From DATFRY01 sp035489015 (lineage in GTDB: Bacteria > Myxococcota_A > Polyangia > Haliangiales > Haliangiaceae), in the NCBI GenBank assembly GCA_035489015.1, contig DATHKR010000056.1, positions 1 through 64,000 on the forward strand: DNA of 64,000 nt, in the 5' to 3' direction. Position numbers and translations under genes: made by a program. The notes beneath the pieces were generated by a model, which saw only the letters and a list, made by a program, of their open reading frames with translations, had not been told where the DNA came from and made no database searches. Below are positions 19,017 to 28,576 of the stretch, one piece after another. Within the stretch, counting starts at the first letter, position 1; each line of letters begins with the position of its first letter.

Positions 19017-20482
19017 AGCTCCTTGCCGAGGGTGAAGGTGGTGCCGATGCCCTCCTTCGAGTAGCCGACGTCGAAGCGGATGATGAGCGACGTCTCCACC
19101 TCACCCGCGATGCCGATGCCGACGTCCCAGTGGAACGTGGGCTGCCACAGCTCGGTGAAGGTCGACGCCACCCGGCCGACGTCGGCGAACAGCCCGGGCG
19201 ACAGCACGAACGGCGAGTCCTGATAGCGGTAGATCGGGTACCGGTACTCGAGCGAGCCCCACCAGCCCAGCTGGTCGCGGAACCGGTAGTTGGGGAAGCC
19301 GCGCAGGCCATCCTTGCGCCCCAGCAGCACGTACTCGTCGAGCGGGATCTCGCCGTTACCGTAGGGCGGCAGGACGCCCTCGACCGCCAGGCTGCCGACC
19401 AGGACCCGGTAGAGCGGCAGGACCGGGACGTAGCCGGTGACCTGGCCGCCGATCGACAGCGCGCTGAAGTTGGCCTTGTCCAGGCCGGTCGACAGCCGGG
19501 TGCGCACCTCGGCCAGGACCCCGCGCTGGGTGCGAGCCGGGGTGTCGCGCGAGTCGTGGCGCATGACCAGGCCGACCAGGGCGTGGCTGGTGGCACGGTC
19601 GAAGTCGGCCGGCGGCGGGACGGTATCGCCCGGCTCACCCACCGGATCGGCGTTCGCGTCGCTCCCCCGCCCCGTGGTGGCCCGCTGATAGCCGAGCTCG
19701 AGCAGGCCGTAGGAGTCGTGCGAGGCGCGCGAGAAGACCTCCATCGACGCGATCGCGTCGATGCCGCGGCGCTCGATCACCCGGTGGTCGGCCTTTCTGG
19801 TGTCGTTGCCGATGCCGTAGAAGTCGAGGTCCTGGTTGAGCTCGTACTCGAGCGACGTTTCGAGGGTGCGGCCGTCGAGGCTGGCGAACGACTGCTCGTA
19901 CCCGGCGGCGAGCTTGTAGTCGCGGTTGACCAGGACCACGCCGCCCATCTCGAGCTTCTCGCCGCGGCCGAGCAGGCTCTGCAGCTCGAGGCTGGCACCG
20001 AGGCCGAGGCCGTCGCCGCCGCTGAACTTGAAGGTGGGGACGACCTTGACGGTGCCGGCGTCGTTGCGAAGGAAGTCGAAGATGCGCCGGTCGACGCGAT
20101 CGCGCTCGACCAGGCCGACCACGAAGCCGAGTGGAGTGAACAGGAGCTCGACGACGTACTCCGGTAGCGAGAGGATGTGCCACGGCAGATCGAGCGGCTC
20201 ATCGGGCTCGCGCCAGATCGGAGTCGTGATCCCGGCGGCTCGATCGGCGCGCGCGGTCGCGGTCTGGCCTGGATCGGCGGCGGTGGAAGGCGCGGTGGAA
20301 GGCGCGGCGGGCGCGGCGGCGGGCGTGGAAGGTGGGCCGGGCGGCGCCGGGTCCGGCGGCGGCGCGGGGGCCGGTGAAGGCGGAGGCGGGGCGAACGCCG
20401 CGGGAGGCGGCTCGCCGCTGGCGGCGGTGCTCCCCGCGACCAGGACGATCAGACCAGCTGCGAGCGCACGCCTCGAGATCAT
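19013..20482 (-). CDS. Omp85/BamA-family outer-membrane beta-barrel protein
   Basis: The ATG at 20482 gives 489 residues: signal peptide (ending near STAASG), a Pro/Ala-rich linker of about 70 residues, then a short periplasmic part and a 16-strand-type barrel. Marks of the surface-antigen (D15) domain are VPTFKFSGGDGLGLGASLEL, the VLLGRKDGLRGFPNYRFRDQ block (RGF motif of Omp85 strand loop 6) and terminal IIRFDVGYSKEGIGTTFTLG. No POTRA repeats are evident. It is coupled to the kinase-like lipoprotein gene downstream. The role may be export or insertion of a surface protein. Confidence 0.85.
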   Translation of the reverse strand: MISRRALAAGLIVLVAGSTAASGEPPPAAFAPPPPSPAPAPPPDPAPPGPPSTPAAAPAAPSTAPSTAADPGQTATARADRAAGITTPIWREPDEPLDLPWHILSLPEYVVELLFTPLGFVVGLVERDRVDRRIFDFLRNDAGTVKVVPTFKFSGGDGLGLGASLELQSLLGRGEKLEMGGVVLVNRDYKLAAGYEQSFASLDGRTLETSLEYELNQDLDFYGIGNDTRKADHRVIERRGIDAIASMEVFSRASHDSYGLLELGYQRATTGRGSDANADPVGEPGDTVPPPADFDRATSHALVGLVMRHDSRDTPARTQRGVLAEVRTRLSTGLDKANFSALSIGGQVTGYVPVLPLYRVLVGSLAVEGVLPPYGNGEIPLDEYVLLGRKDGLRGFPNYRFRDQLGWWGSLEYRYPIYRYQDSPFVLSPGLFADVGRVASTFTELWQPTFHWDVGIGIAGEVETSLIIRFDVGYSKEGIGTTFTLGKEL

Positions 20483-20671
20483 CGTTGTCCCAGCAAAGGC
20501 GAAGGGTGCTGCCGAAACGCGAGCAACGGGCACGATACGTGTGACTGCCGGCGCGCCGCAAGGTGCGGAGCCGGCCCTCGCCGCTCGATCCGACCGGGCG
20601 CAAAGCGCGCTTTCCCGCTCGCCGACCGGTCCCGGCCGCTGCATCATGGAGGAAGTGCCGGGGGGCAATTC

Positions 20672-21859
20672 ATGAAGCAAGGTGGGCAGCCATCGACCGA
20701 GGGCGCGCCGGCCATGAGTCTCGGCGCCAGTGCGGACGAGGCGAAGGGCGTCGAGGGCAAGGTCGTCGAAGGCAAGGTCGTCGAAGGCAAGGTCGTCGAG
20801 GCAAAGGTCGTCGAGGCAAAGGCCGCCGAGGCCCAGGCCGCCGAGGCCCAGGCCGCCGAGGCCAAGGTCGCCGACGCGAAGCCCGCCGACGCGAAGCCCG
20901 TCGACGCCCAGGCTGTCGACGCGAGGCCCGATCCGGACCCCGCCAGGGGGCCGGGGGCGGCGGGGGTCCCGTCGGGCGAGCCACCGGCCGAGGCGAAGCG
21001 GGTAAAGCCCGCGGCGGCGGACGCACCACCCGAGCGAGTCGACTGGACCGCGATCCTCGAGGAGCGGGCGATCGTCCCCGACTCCGAGGGCGCCAGCCCG
21101 GTCGTCGAGCCGGTGTTGATTCCCGGGACGCCGGGCCGACGCCGCGGCCTCCTCTATCTGATCGTCGCCGTCACGGCCCTCTTCTCGCTCATCGCCAGCG
21201 CGGCGGTGGTCGTGGCGCTCATGCGCGACAGCAGCCCGGCCAGGCCGACCCCGCGCGCGGCCGCCGACGAGCGACCGCCGCGGACGACCGAGCCCCCGCC
21301 GAGCAGCGCGGCGGCGACGCCAGCGGACCGGCAGGCGCCCGCGCCGACGCCCGCCGACGCGGCGCGCTCGAAGCCGAGCGAGCCGGACCGGAGCCCCGAG
21401 CCCACCGAGCGCCCGCCGGCGAGCGAGCCCCGACCCAGGCGAGGCGCGGCGAAGCCGAGGGAGCGCCAGGCCGCCAGCGCCGCGGATCCCGGCGCGTCGA
21501 AGCACGACGCGAAGCCCGGCGAGAAAGAAAAGCCGCGCTCCGGCGGAGCTGCCGATGACGCCGCGAAGCCGGCGGTGCCGGTCGGCGATCGCCCGGCCCA
21601 GCCAACCGCCAAGGACCTGGCCAAGGCCATCGATCCGCTGACGCCCAAGATCCACGCCTGCGCCAAGGAGAACGGCGTCAGCGGCACCGCCGCGATCAAG
21701 CTCGAGGTCAACCCCGACGGCAAGATCGCCTGGTCGGCCGTGCGCGAGGGCGGCGCCGCCTTCCAGTCCTGCGTCGGCCGCGTCCTCCGCGACCTCCACA
21801 TGCCGGCCAGCCAGAACGGCGGCACCCTCGTCCACTCGGTGCCCCTCCCCGATCCCTGA
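20672..21859 (+). CDS. Single-pass membrane protein with pentad repeats and a TonB/AgmX-like C-terminal domain
   Basis: The 395-residue protein has an N-terminal 5-residue repeat array (26-85), a TM segment (LLYLIVAVTALFSLIASAAV, about 154-175), a Pro/Ala/Arg/Glu-rich periplasmic stalk and a C-terminal domain of about 75 residues. This contains paired Cys in KIHACAKENGVSG and FQSCVGRVLRDLHMP, like the C-terminal domain of myxobacterial AgmX-type proteins. The repeats would be cytoplasmic. A nine-codon ORF (20646-20675) ends on the gene's own ATG (ATGA), so its start may be coupled to that mini-ORF. Confidence 0.7.
   Translation: MKQGGQPSTEGAPAMSLGASADEAKGVEGKVVEGKVVEGKVVEAKVVEAKAAEAQAAEAQAAEAKVADAKPADAKPVDAQAVDARPDPDPARGPGAAGVPSGEPPAEAKRVKPAAADAPPERVDWTAILEERAIVPDSEGASPVVEPVLIPGTPGRRRGLLYLIVAVTALFSLIASAAVVVALMRDSSPARPTPRAAADERPPRTTEPPPSSAAATPADRQAPAPTPADAARSKPSEPDRSPEPTERPPASEPRPRRGAAKPRERQAASAADPGASKHDAKPGEKEKPRSGGAADDAAKPAVPVGDRPAQPTAKDLAKAIDPLTPKIHACAKENGVSGTAAIKLEVNPDGKIAWSAVREGGAAFQSCVGRVLRDLHMPASQNGGTLVHSVPLPDP
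20747..20926. repeat. 15-bp in-frame tandem repeat (12 copies)
   Basis: Twelve units of 15 bp encode pentads GVEGK, VVEGK, VVEAK, AAEAQ, AAEAK, VADAK, PVDAQ and similar. Adjacent copies are identical or nearly so in DNA, and the array drifts from VVEGK to AVDAR along its length. This indicates repeated local duplication. It codes for an alternating acidic/basic helical segment. Confidence 0.85.
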
Positions 21860-21978
21860 TCGCCGGAGCGCGATCGAGCGCCGCCTGCCCCGTCGCCGCG
21901 CACCAGCGCACCAGCGCACCAGGCACCAGCCGACGGCGCCCCTTTGCTCCCACCGCGGCGTCGTGTATTTTCGCCGGC

Positions 21979-22078
<100 letters not shown>

Positions 22079-22290
22079 AACCGCGTTTGCATTTCCCGGG
22101 CTTCGGCGGCTCGTAGAAAACTGGTAGCCCGAGCAGGTCGCCGCGCGGGGGCGGCCCGGCGCGCGGAGACGGATCGCGAGGCACCGTGAGATCGATCTGA
22201 CGGCGCCGATCGCGTATCGCAGAAAAAGACCGCGTGGCGATAACCGGGTCGCGCGGCCGGCGTAGAGCCTCCCACACACACGGAGGTTCC

Positions 22291-23709
22291 ATGACGGCAT
22301 CGACGACTCTTCGCATCCTTCTCGGCTCGGTGCTCGCGACGGGCGCGCTCGGCTGTAGCGACGACGATGGGGACGGCGGAGATGATCAGGCCGACGACGG
22401 CTCGGCCGACGACGGCGACTCTTCCGACGATGGCGGCGGCAGCGCCCGCCTGCTGGTGCGGATCGAGAACATCGCCCCGTGGACCGCGCTGAAGTCGAGC
22501 GCGCAGACCAGCCACACCGACGGCGCGGGCGGCCCGCTTTCCCCTGGCGACGCGTTCGAGGTGACCTTCACCGCCGGCAAGGGCCAGGCGGTGAGCTTCG
22601 CGGCCATGTTCGGCGAGTCCAATGACTGGTTCTTCGCCCCCGGACCGGGCGGGATCGCGCTCTACGGCGAGGACGGCCAGCCTCGCAGTGGCGACGTGAC
22701 CGGCGAGGTCGCCCTTTGGGACGCCGGCACCGAGGTCGATGAGGAGCCCTCGGTCGGGCTCGACACCGGGCCGATGCAGGGCGCACCCGATCAGGGCGCC
22801 GCCGATCCGGATCCGACCGTGCGCGAGCTCGACGGCAGCGTGGCGCTGACCGGCGGCGGCTCCTTCGCCCTCCCGGCGGTCGACGACATGGTGCGGGTGA
22901 CGCTGACGCCGGGCAGCGGGCGAGAGTTCACGCTGCGGGTCGAGAACGTGTCCACCGGGGCCACCCTGGTCACCTCCACCGGCGCGCGGCCGATCCACGT
23001 CTCGCCGCTGGTGTGGGCGCTGCACATCGCGCCGGCGCCACTGTTCCAGGTCGGCGAGGCCGACCGCGGCCAGGGCCTGGAGCGGATCGCCGAGAACGGC
23101 GGCACCGACGATCTCGCCGGCGCGATCGCCGCTCGGAGCGGCGCGCACACCCCGGTGTCGCCCGGCGTGTTCGCGGTGCACTCGAGCGGCGAGCCGATCT
23201 ACTCGACCGGCGTCGCCGACCGCGGTCTCGGGCTCGAGCGCATCGGCGAGAACGGCGGCACCGACGATCTGGCCGCCGCGCTCGCGCAGTCGCCGCCCGA
23301 CGGGACCAGCCAGACCGGCGTGTTCGCCGTCCCGGTCGGCGCGGCCGGCCCCGGCCCTGCCCTGCCCGGCGCCGCGTTCGAGCTCGAGATCGACGCCGTC
23401 GCCGGTGACCGCCTGTCGTTCGCCGCGATGTTCGGCATGTCGAACGACTGGGTGTTCGCCACGCCGCCGGCCGGCATTGCGCTGTTCGACGCGAGCGGCG
23501 CCGCCATCGCAGGGGACGTGTCGGACGAGCTGGTCATCGTGGACGTCGGGACCGAGGTCGACCAGGAGCTCGCGATCGGCCCGGACACCGGCCCGCAGCA
23601 GCCCGCCCCGGACACCGGCGCGGCCGATCCGGACGATCGGGTGCGCGCGGCCGACTACCCGCTCGATGCGGCCTCGCACCTGCGAGTGACCATCACTCCG
23701 GTGGAGTGA
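22291..23709 (+). CDS. Spondin-domain lipoprotein with two repeats
   Basis: The ATG at 22291 follows GGAGGTTCC and gives 472 residues. The lipobox is ALGC, followed by a very acidic Asp/Gly linker. Two spondin_N-like units of about 190 residues follow. Each has VSFAAMFGESNDWFFAPGPG or LSFAAMFGMSNDWVFATPPA, then a LDTGPMQGAPDQGAADPD-type end. Between them lie two copies of a RGLGLERIGENGGTDDL segment. In animals spondin domains act outside cells; here it is presumably a surface or periplasmic lipoprotein. The N-terminal extension of the frame upstream is non-coding. Confidence 0.85.
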   Translation: MTASTTLRILLGSVLATGALGCSDDDGDGGDDQADDGSADDGDSSDDGGGSARLLVRIENIAPWTALKSSAQTSHTDGAGGPLSPGDAFEVTFTAGKGQAVSFAAMFGESNDWFFAPGPGGIALYGEDGQPRSGDVTGEVALWDAGTEVDEEPSVGLDTGPMQGAPDQGAADPDPTVRELDGSVALTGGGSFALPAVDDMVRVTLTPGSGREFTLRVENVSTGATLVTSTGARPIHVSPLVWALHIAPAPLFQVGEADRGQGLERIAENGGTDDLAGAIAARSGAHTPVSPGVFAVHSSGEPIYSTGVADRGLGLERIGENGGTDDLAAALAQSPPDGTSQTGVFAVPVGAAGPGPALPGAAFELEIDAVAGDRLSFAAMFGMSNDWVFATPPAGIALFDASGAAIAGDVSDELVIVDVGTEVDQELAIGPDTGPQQPAPDTGAADPDDRVRAADYPLDAASHLRVTITPVE

Positions 23710-23767
23710 TCGGCGCTGGCCTGGCGCGTGCAGAGTCCGGGGCCGCACCCAAAAGGAGAGGCCGTTC

Positions 23768-24028
23768 ATGAAGAAGATGATCGCGACCGCGATTCTCGCC
23801 GCCATGTCCCTCGCTCCGCTGGCCGCCAGCGCCGGCGAGCCGAACCCGCCGGCCGACAAGCCGGCCGCCACGCAGAAGGACAAGGACAAGGACCAGGCGG
23901 CCAAGGACAAGGAGCAGGCCAAGGAGAAGAAGGCCAAGGAGAAGAAGGCCAAGAAGGAGAAGGGCTCCGATACGAGCGACGCCAGCAAGGACAAGAGCAA
24001 CGACAAGGAGGCGACCCCTTCGAAGTGA
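23768..24028 (+). CDS. Small secreted Lys/Asp-rich protein
   Basis: An 86-residue product with a clear signal peptide (MKKMIATAILAAMSLAPLAA, cleavage after SAG). The mature chain consists almost only of Lys, Asp, Glu and Ala (KDKDKDQAAKDKEQ and KEKKAKEKKAKKEKG). It is predicted to be disordered and highly charged. Good Shine-Dalgarno AGGAGAGG. A strong terminator follows. No family recognised. Confidence 0.75.
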   Translation: MKKMIATAILAAMSLAPLAASAGEPNPPADKPAATQKDKDKDQAAKDKEQAKEKKAKEKKAKKEKGSDTSDASKDKSNDKEATPSK

Positions 24029-24081
24029 ACTCTCCGCGCGGCGAACGTGCGTTCGACCGCGTGGCTCTCGTATCCTCCCTG

Positions 24082-24122
24082 ACCTGCGCCCGGCGGCATC
24101 GTCGCCGGGCGCAGGTCGTTTT
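24082..24122 (+). terminator. Strong intrinsic terminator
   Basis: A perfect 14-bp stem ACCTGCGCCCGGCG/CGCCGGGCGCAGGT with a 7-nt loop (GCATCGT) is followed by CGTTTT. It ends transcription of the small Lys-rich protein gene and isolates the following gene. Confidence 0.88.
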
Positions 24123-24146
24123 CGGGCCGCGTGCCTCTCCGACGAG

Positions 24147-24165
24147 GCGGGGCATCGTGCCCCGC
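24147..24165. repeat. Short hairpin GCGGGGCA-TCG-TGCCCCGC next to a GCGAAATG tract
   Basis: An 8-bp perfect stem with a 3-nt loop is followed by GGGGCGAAATGG. The same words (TGCCCCGCGGGGC and GCGAAATG) recur in the palindrome at 28005-28030, 3.8 kb away. This suggests a small dispersed palindromic element in intergenic DNA. Confidence 0.5.
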
Positions 24166-24269
24166 GGGGCGAAATGGGCCGGCTGGCGTCCCCCCGTCGC
24201 GGTGCTCACGCCACCCACACCTGGCTCGCCGGATGCTTCGTCCGATGGTGGACACAAAGGAAGGTCACC

Positions 24270-25121
24270 ATGAGGACATCTCTGCTGTCGGGTTCCCTCG
24301 CCCTCGCGCTCGCCGTCTCGACGAGCTGCGCCGGCGCCGAGGTCGAAGCCGAGGCCGCCGACACGACCGGTCCCGTCACCGGCACCGTCTCGGTCGACCT
24401 CTTTCAGGACGCGCTCTCGCCGTACGGACTGTGGATCCGCAACCCGGACTACGGCCGGGTGTGGATCCCGTCCGCCGCCGTCGTCGGCGCCGACTTCACT
24501 CCCTACGCGACCGGCGGGCGCTGGGAGTACTCCACCGCCGGATGGATGTTCGTCAGCGACTGGGACTGGGGCTGGGCGCCGTTCCACTATGGCCGCTGGT
24601 ACCTGGATCCGTTCTACGGCTGGGCGTGGGTGCCCGACACGCTGTGGGCGCCGGCCTGGGTCGACTGGCGCATCGGCGGCGGTCTCATCGGGTGGGCCCC
24701 GCTTCCGCCCACCTTCCCGCGCCGACCGCTCCGCGATCACCGCACTCGCTGGGTGTTCGTCGGCGAGCGAGACTTCCGCCGGCCGGTCATCGGCCGCCAC
24801 CTGATCGCGCCGACCGCGCGCTCTCTCGAGGTCACCGCGCCGGTCCGCCATCGCATGAACGCGGGAGGCACCTACTGGTTCGCCGGCCCCGATCGCGCGC
24901 GCGTCGAGGCCGCGACCGGTGCGCCGGTCCGCGCCATCCGGGTCACGCCGCCCCGCCCCGGCGCGGTCGCGCGGATGCAGGTCGAGGGCGGCGCGGCGCG
25001 CCCGGTCCCGCTGCAGGCGCGCCGGACGCCGCGCGCCACCGCCCGCTGGTGGAGCGGGCCGGTCGAGGCGCCGCCGCTCCACCGCGAATCGCGCGGAGGA
25101 GCGCGAGGGCGAAGGCGCTGA
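24270..25121 (+). CDS. Trp/Tyr-rich DUF6600-like lipoprotein or secreted protein
   Basis: The ATG at 24270 with AAGGAAGG before it gives 283 residues. A signal sequence ends in a Cys-containing VSTSCAGAE. The mature N-terminus has the aromatic blocks LSPYGLWIRNPDYGRVWIPS, WEYSTAGWMFVSDWDWGWAP, FHYGRWYLDPFYGWAWVPD and TLWAPAWVDWRIGGGLIGWA, typical of the DUF6600/Trp-Tyr-rich family. The function of that family is unknown. The C-terminus is Arg/Pro-rich. Start sites upstream in the same frame cross the terminator and hairpin and are unlikely. Confidence 0.78.
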   Translation: MRTSLLSGSLALALAVSTSCAGAEVEAEAADTTGPVTGTVSVDLFQDALSPYGLWIRNPDYGRVWIPSAAVVGADFTPYATGGRWEYSTAGWMFVSDWDWGWAPFHYGRWYLDPFYGWAWVPDTLWAPAWVDWRIGGGLIGWAPLPPTFPRRPLRDHRTRWVFVGERDFRRPVIGRHLIAPTARSLEVTAPVRHRMNAGGTYWFAGPDRARVEAATGAPVRAIRVTPPRPGAVARMQVEGGAARPVPLQARRTPRATARWWSGPVEAPPLHRESRGGARGRRR

Positions 25122-25156
25122 GCCCGGCCAGCGCCAGCACGTACTAGACTCGTCCT

Positions 25157-26613
25157 GTGCGGATCACCGCCAAGTTCCTCCTGGTCCTCATCGTCACCAC
25201 CGCCGGGGTGCTGGGGCTGAGCGCCTGGCTGCGCGTCCAGCGCGAGGTCGATCTGTTCGAGGAGGACATGCGGCGCGACGCGGCGGTGGTGGGCGAGACG
25301 CTGGCTCGCGCGGTCGAGCGGACCTGGCTGTTCGAGGGCGAGCTGGCCGCGCTCGGCCTGGTTCACGACATCAGCCGCGATCGCCACATCACCGGGCAGC
25401 TGCTTTGGCTCGATCCGCCGCCGTCGGCCCGCGACCTGGCCGCGATGCCGTCGCTCGAGCGGCTGGTCGCGCTCCAGCCCGGTAACCCGCTCAACCTGCG
25501 CGACGACCGGCGCGGCGCGCTGTACACCTTCGTCGCCCTGCGGGTGCCCGGCCGCCGGCGCGCCGCGCTCCAGCTGAGCGAGTCGCTCGCCGCCGAGCGG
25601 CGCTACATCAAGAGCAGCATCCGCGACTCGGTCGCCTGGGCCGCCATTCTCCTGGTCGCCTCGGGCGGCGCCGCCACCCTGCTCGGCCTGGTCTTCATCG
25701 CGCGGCCGACCCGCCGGCTGGTCGACCGGGCCCGCCGGATCGGCGCCGGCGACCTGGCCGGCCGGCTCGGCCTTCGCCAGCGCGACGAGCTGGGGGAGCT
25801 CGGCCGCGCCATGGATCACATGAGCGATCAGCTCGATCAGGCGCGCGCGCGCCTGGCCGACGAGGTCGCCGCGCGCCTGGCCGCGGTCGACCAGCTGCGC
25901 CACGCCGAGCGGCTCACCACCGTCGGCAAGCTGGCCTCGGGGGTGGCCCACGAGCTCGGCACCCCGCTCAACGTGGTGGCCGGCCGCGCCCAGATGATCG
26001 CGACCGGCGAGCTGGTCGGCGACGAGGCGACCGAGAGCGCGCGCATCATCCACGAGCAGACCCGCCGGATGACCGCGATCATCCGCCAGCTGCTCGACTT
26101 CGCCCGGCGCGGGGTACCGGGCCCGAGCACGCGGGTCGACCTGCGCGCCGGCGCCAGCCGCATCTCCGGCCTGCTCGGGGCCATGGCGCGCAAGGCCGGG
26201 GTCACGGTGGAGGTGGCGGAGGGTGCGCCGATCGAGGGGATCGCCGACGAGGGCCAGGTCGAGCAGGTCCTGACCAACCTCCTGGTCAACGCGATCCAGG
26301 CGTCGCGGCCGGGCGGCCACGTGTCGGTGGACGCCCGCCAGGTCGACGCGGTGCCGCCGGCCGACGTGGGCGGCGAGCGGCGCCCGATGGCCTCGGTGGC
26401 GGTGCGCGACGAGGGCAGCGGGATGTCCGAGGAGGTGGCCGGGCGCGTGTTCGAGCCGTTCTTCACCACCAAGGACGTCGGCGAGGGGACCGGGCTGGGC
26501 CTGTCGGTCGCGTACGGCATCGTGCGCGACCACGGCGGCTGGATCGCGGTGGACAGCGCCGAGGGCAAGGGCTCGGTGTTCACCATCTATCTCCCGCCGG
26601 TGGAGGCGGCCTC

Positions 26614-26617
<4 letters not shown>
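25157..26617 (+). CDS. Membrane sensor histidine kinase
   Basis: The GTG start gives 486 residues: TM1 (FLLVLIVTTAGVLGLSAWL), a periplasmic domain of about 130 residues, TM2 (VAWAAILLVASGGAATLLGL), HAMP (RPTRRLVDRARRIGAGDLAG) and HisKA with His in VAHELGTPLNVVAG. The HATPase_c domain has NLLVNAIQAS, VRDEGSGMSEE and GTGLGLSVAYG. It resembles NtrB/ZraS-type kinases. The stop overlaps the next GTG (GTGA), so the regulator at 26614 is its partner. Confidence 0.93.
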
Positions 26618-27978
<1,361 letters not shown>

Positions 27979-28004
27979 GCCTCGCCGACCGACGGCCCGC
28001 GGCG

Positions 28005-28030
28005 GCGAAATGCCCCGCGGGGCAATTCGC
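28005..28030. repeat. 26-bp near-perfect palindrome in the gap after the NtrC gene
   Basis: GCGAAATGCCCCGC followed by GGGGCAATTCGC is an inverted repeat with one A/A mismatch in each half. A CCCCGCG run follows. It shares words with the hairpin at 24147-24165. It may be a REP-like element or a transcription terminator lacking a T-tract. Confidence 0.5.
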
Positions 28031-28162
28031 CCCGCGATCTCGCGGCTCAAGTGACGGCGCCGCAGCCCGTCCCCGCGGCACGCGAGCTGCACCCCGCATC
28101 CAGTGGAGGTCGTGCATGCCCGGTGTGACAGCGTCCTCGGCTTCTGCCCCGGCGAGACCGTG

Positions 28163-28546
28163 ATGGGACCGCGCGTGATCGTCGCCGATGACGACCCCGC
28201 GATGCGCGAGTGGCTGCGCCTCCTCTTGCGGCCGCTGGGCGCCCTCATCCGCGAGGCGGCGGGCGGCCTCGAGCTCCTCGACCTGCTCGCCGACGACGAG
28301 CCGTACGACCTCGTCATCACCGATGTCCGCATGCCCGGGCCGGACGGGCTCCAGGTGGTCGCGATGGCGCGCACCGCCGGCTCGTGCGCCCCGTTTCTCG
28401 TCATCACCGCGTTCCCGGACGACGACCTGCGCCGCGCCCTGCGCTCGGCTGGCGCCACCCTCCTGGCCAAGCCGTTCGCGCCGGCCGAGCTGCGCGCCGC
28501 GGTCGCCGAGCTGCTCCGCGTCGGGTCGTCCCCGGGTCTCTCATGA
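28163..28546 (+). CDS. Stand-alone receiver-domain protein
   Basis: A 127-residue CheY-like protein with DDD near the N-terminus (VIVADDDPAMREW), phospho-acceptor Asp in LVITDVRMPGPDG, Thr in FLVITAFPDD and Lys in LAKPFAPAE. No output domain follows. An in-frame ATG lies 60 bp upstream (28103), but the receiver fold begins at MGPRVIVADDD, so ATG 28163 is chosen. It lies between the NtrC-type operon and the HtrA gene. Confidence 0.85.
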   Translation: MGPRVIVADDDPAMREWLRLLLRPLGALIREAAGGLELLDLLADDEPYDLVITDVRMPGPDGLQVVAMARTAGSCAPFLVITAFPDDDLRRALRSAGATLLAKPFAPAELRAAVAELLRVGSSPGLS

Positions 28547-28576
28547 ACCGAACCGAACGAAGGAAGAAGAACGATC

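Noticed and set aside
20735..20935. Minus-strand pattern resembling pentapeptide repeats (LGLGG, LCLDD, LAFDD)
   Set aside because: It is the antisense image of the 15-bp repeat in the plus-strand gene; the period of five is shared by chance of the DNA repeat.
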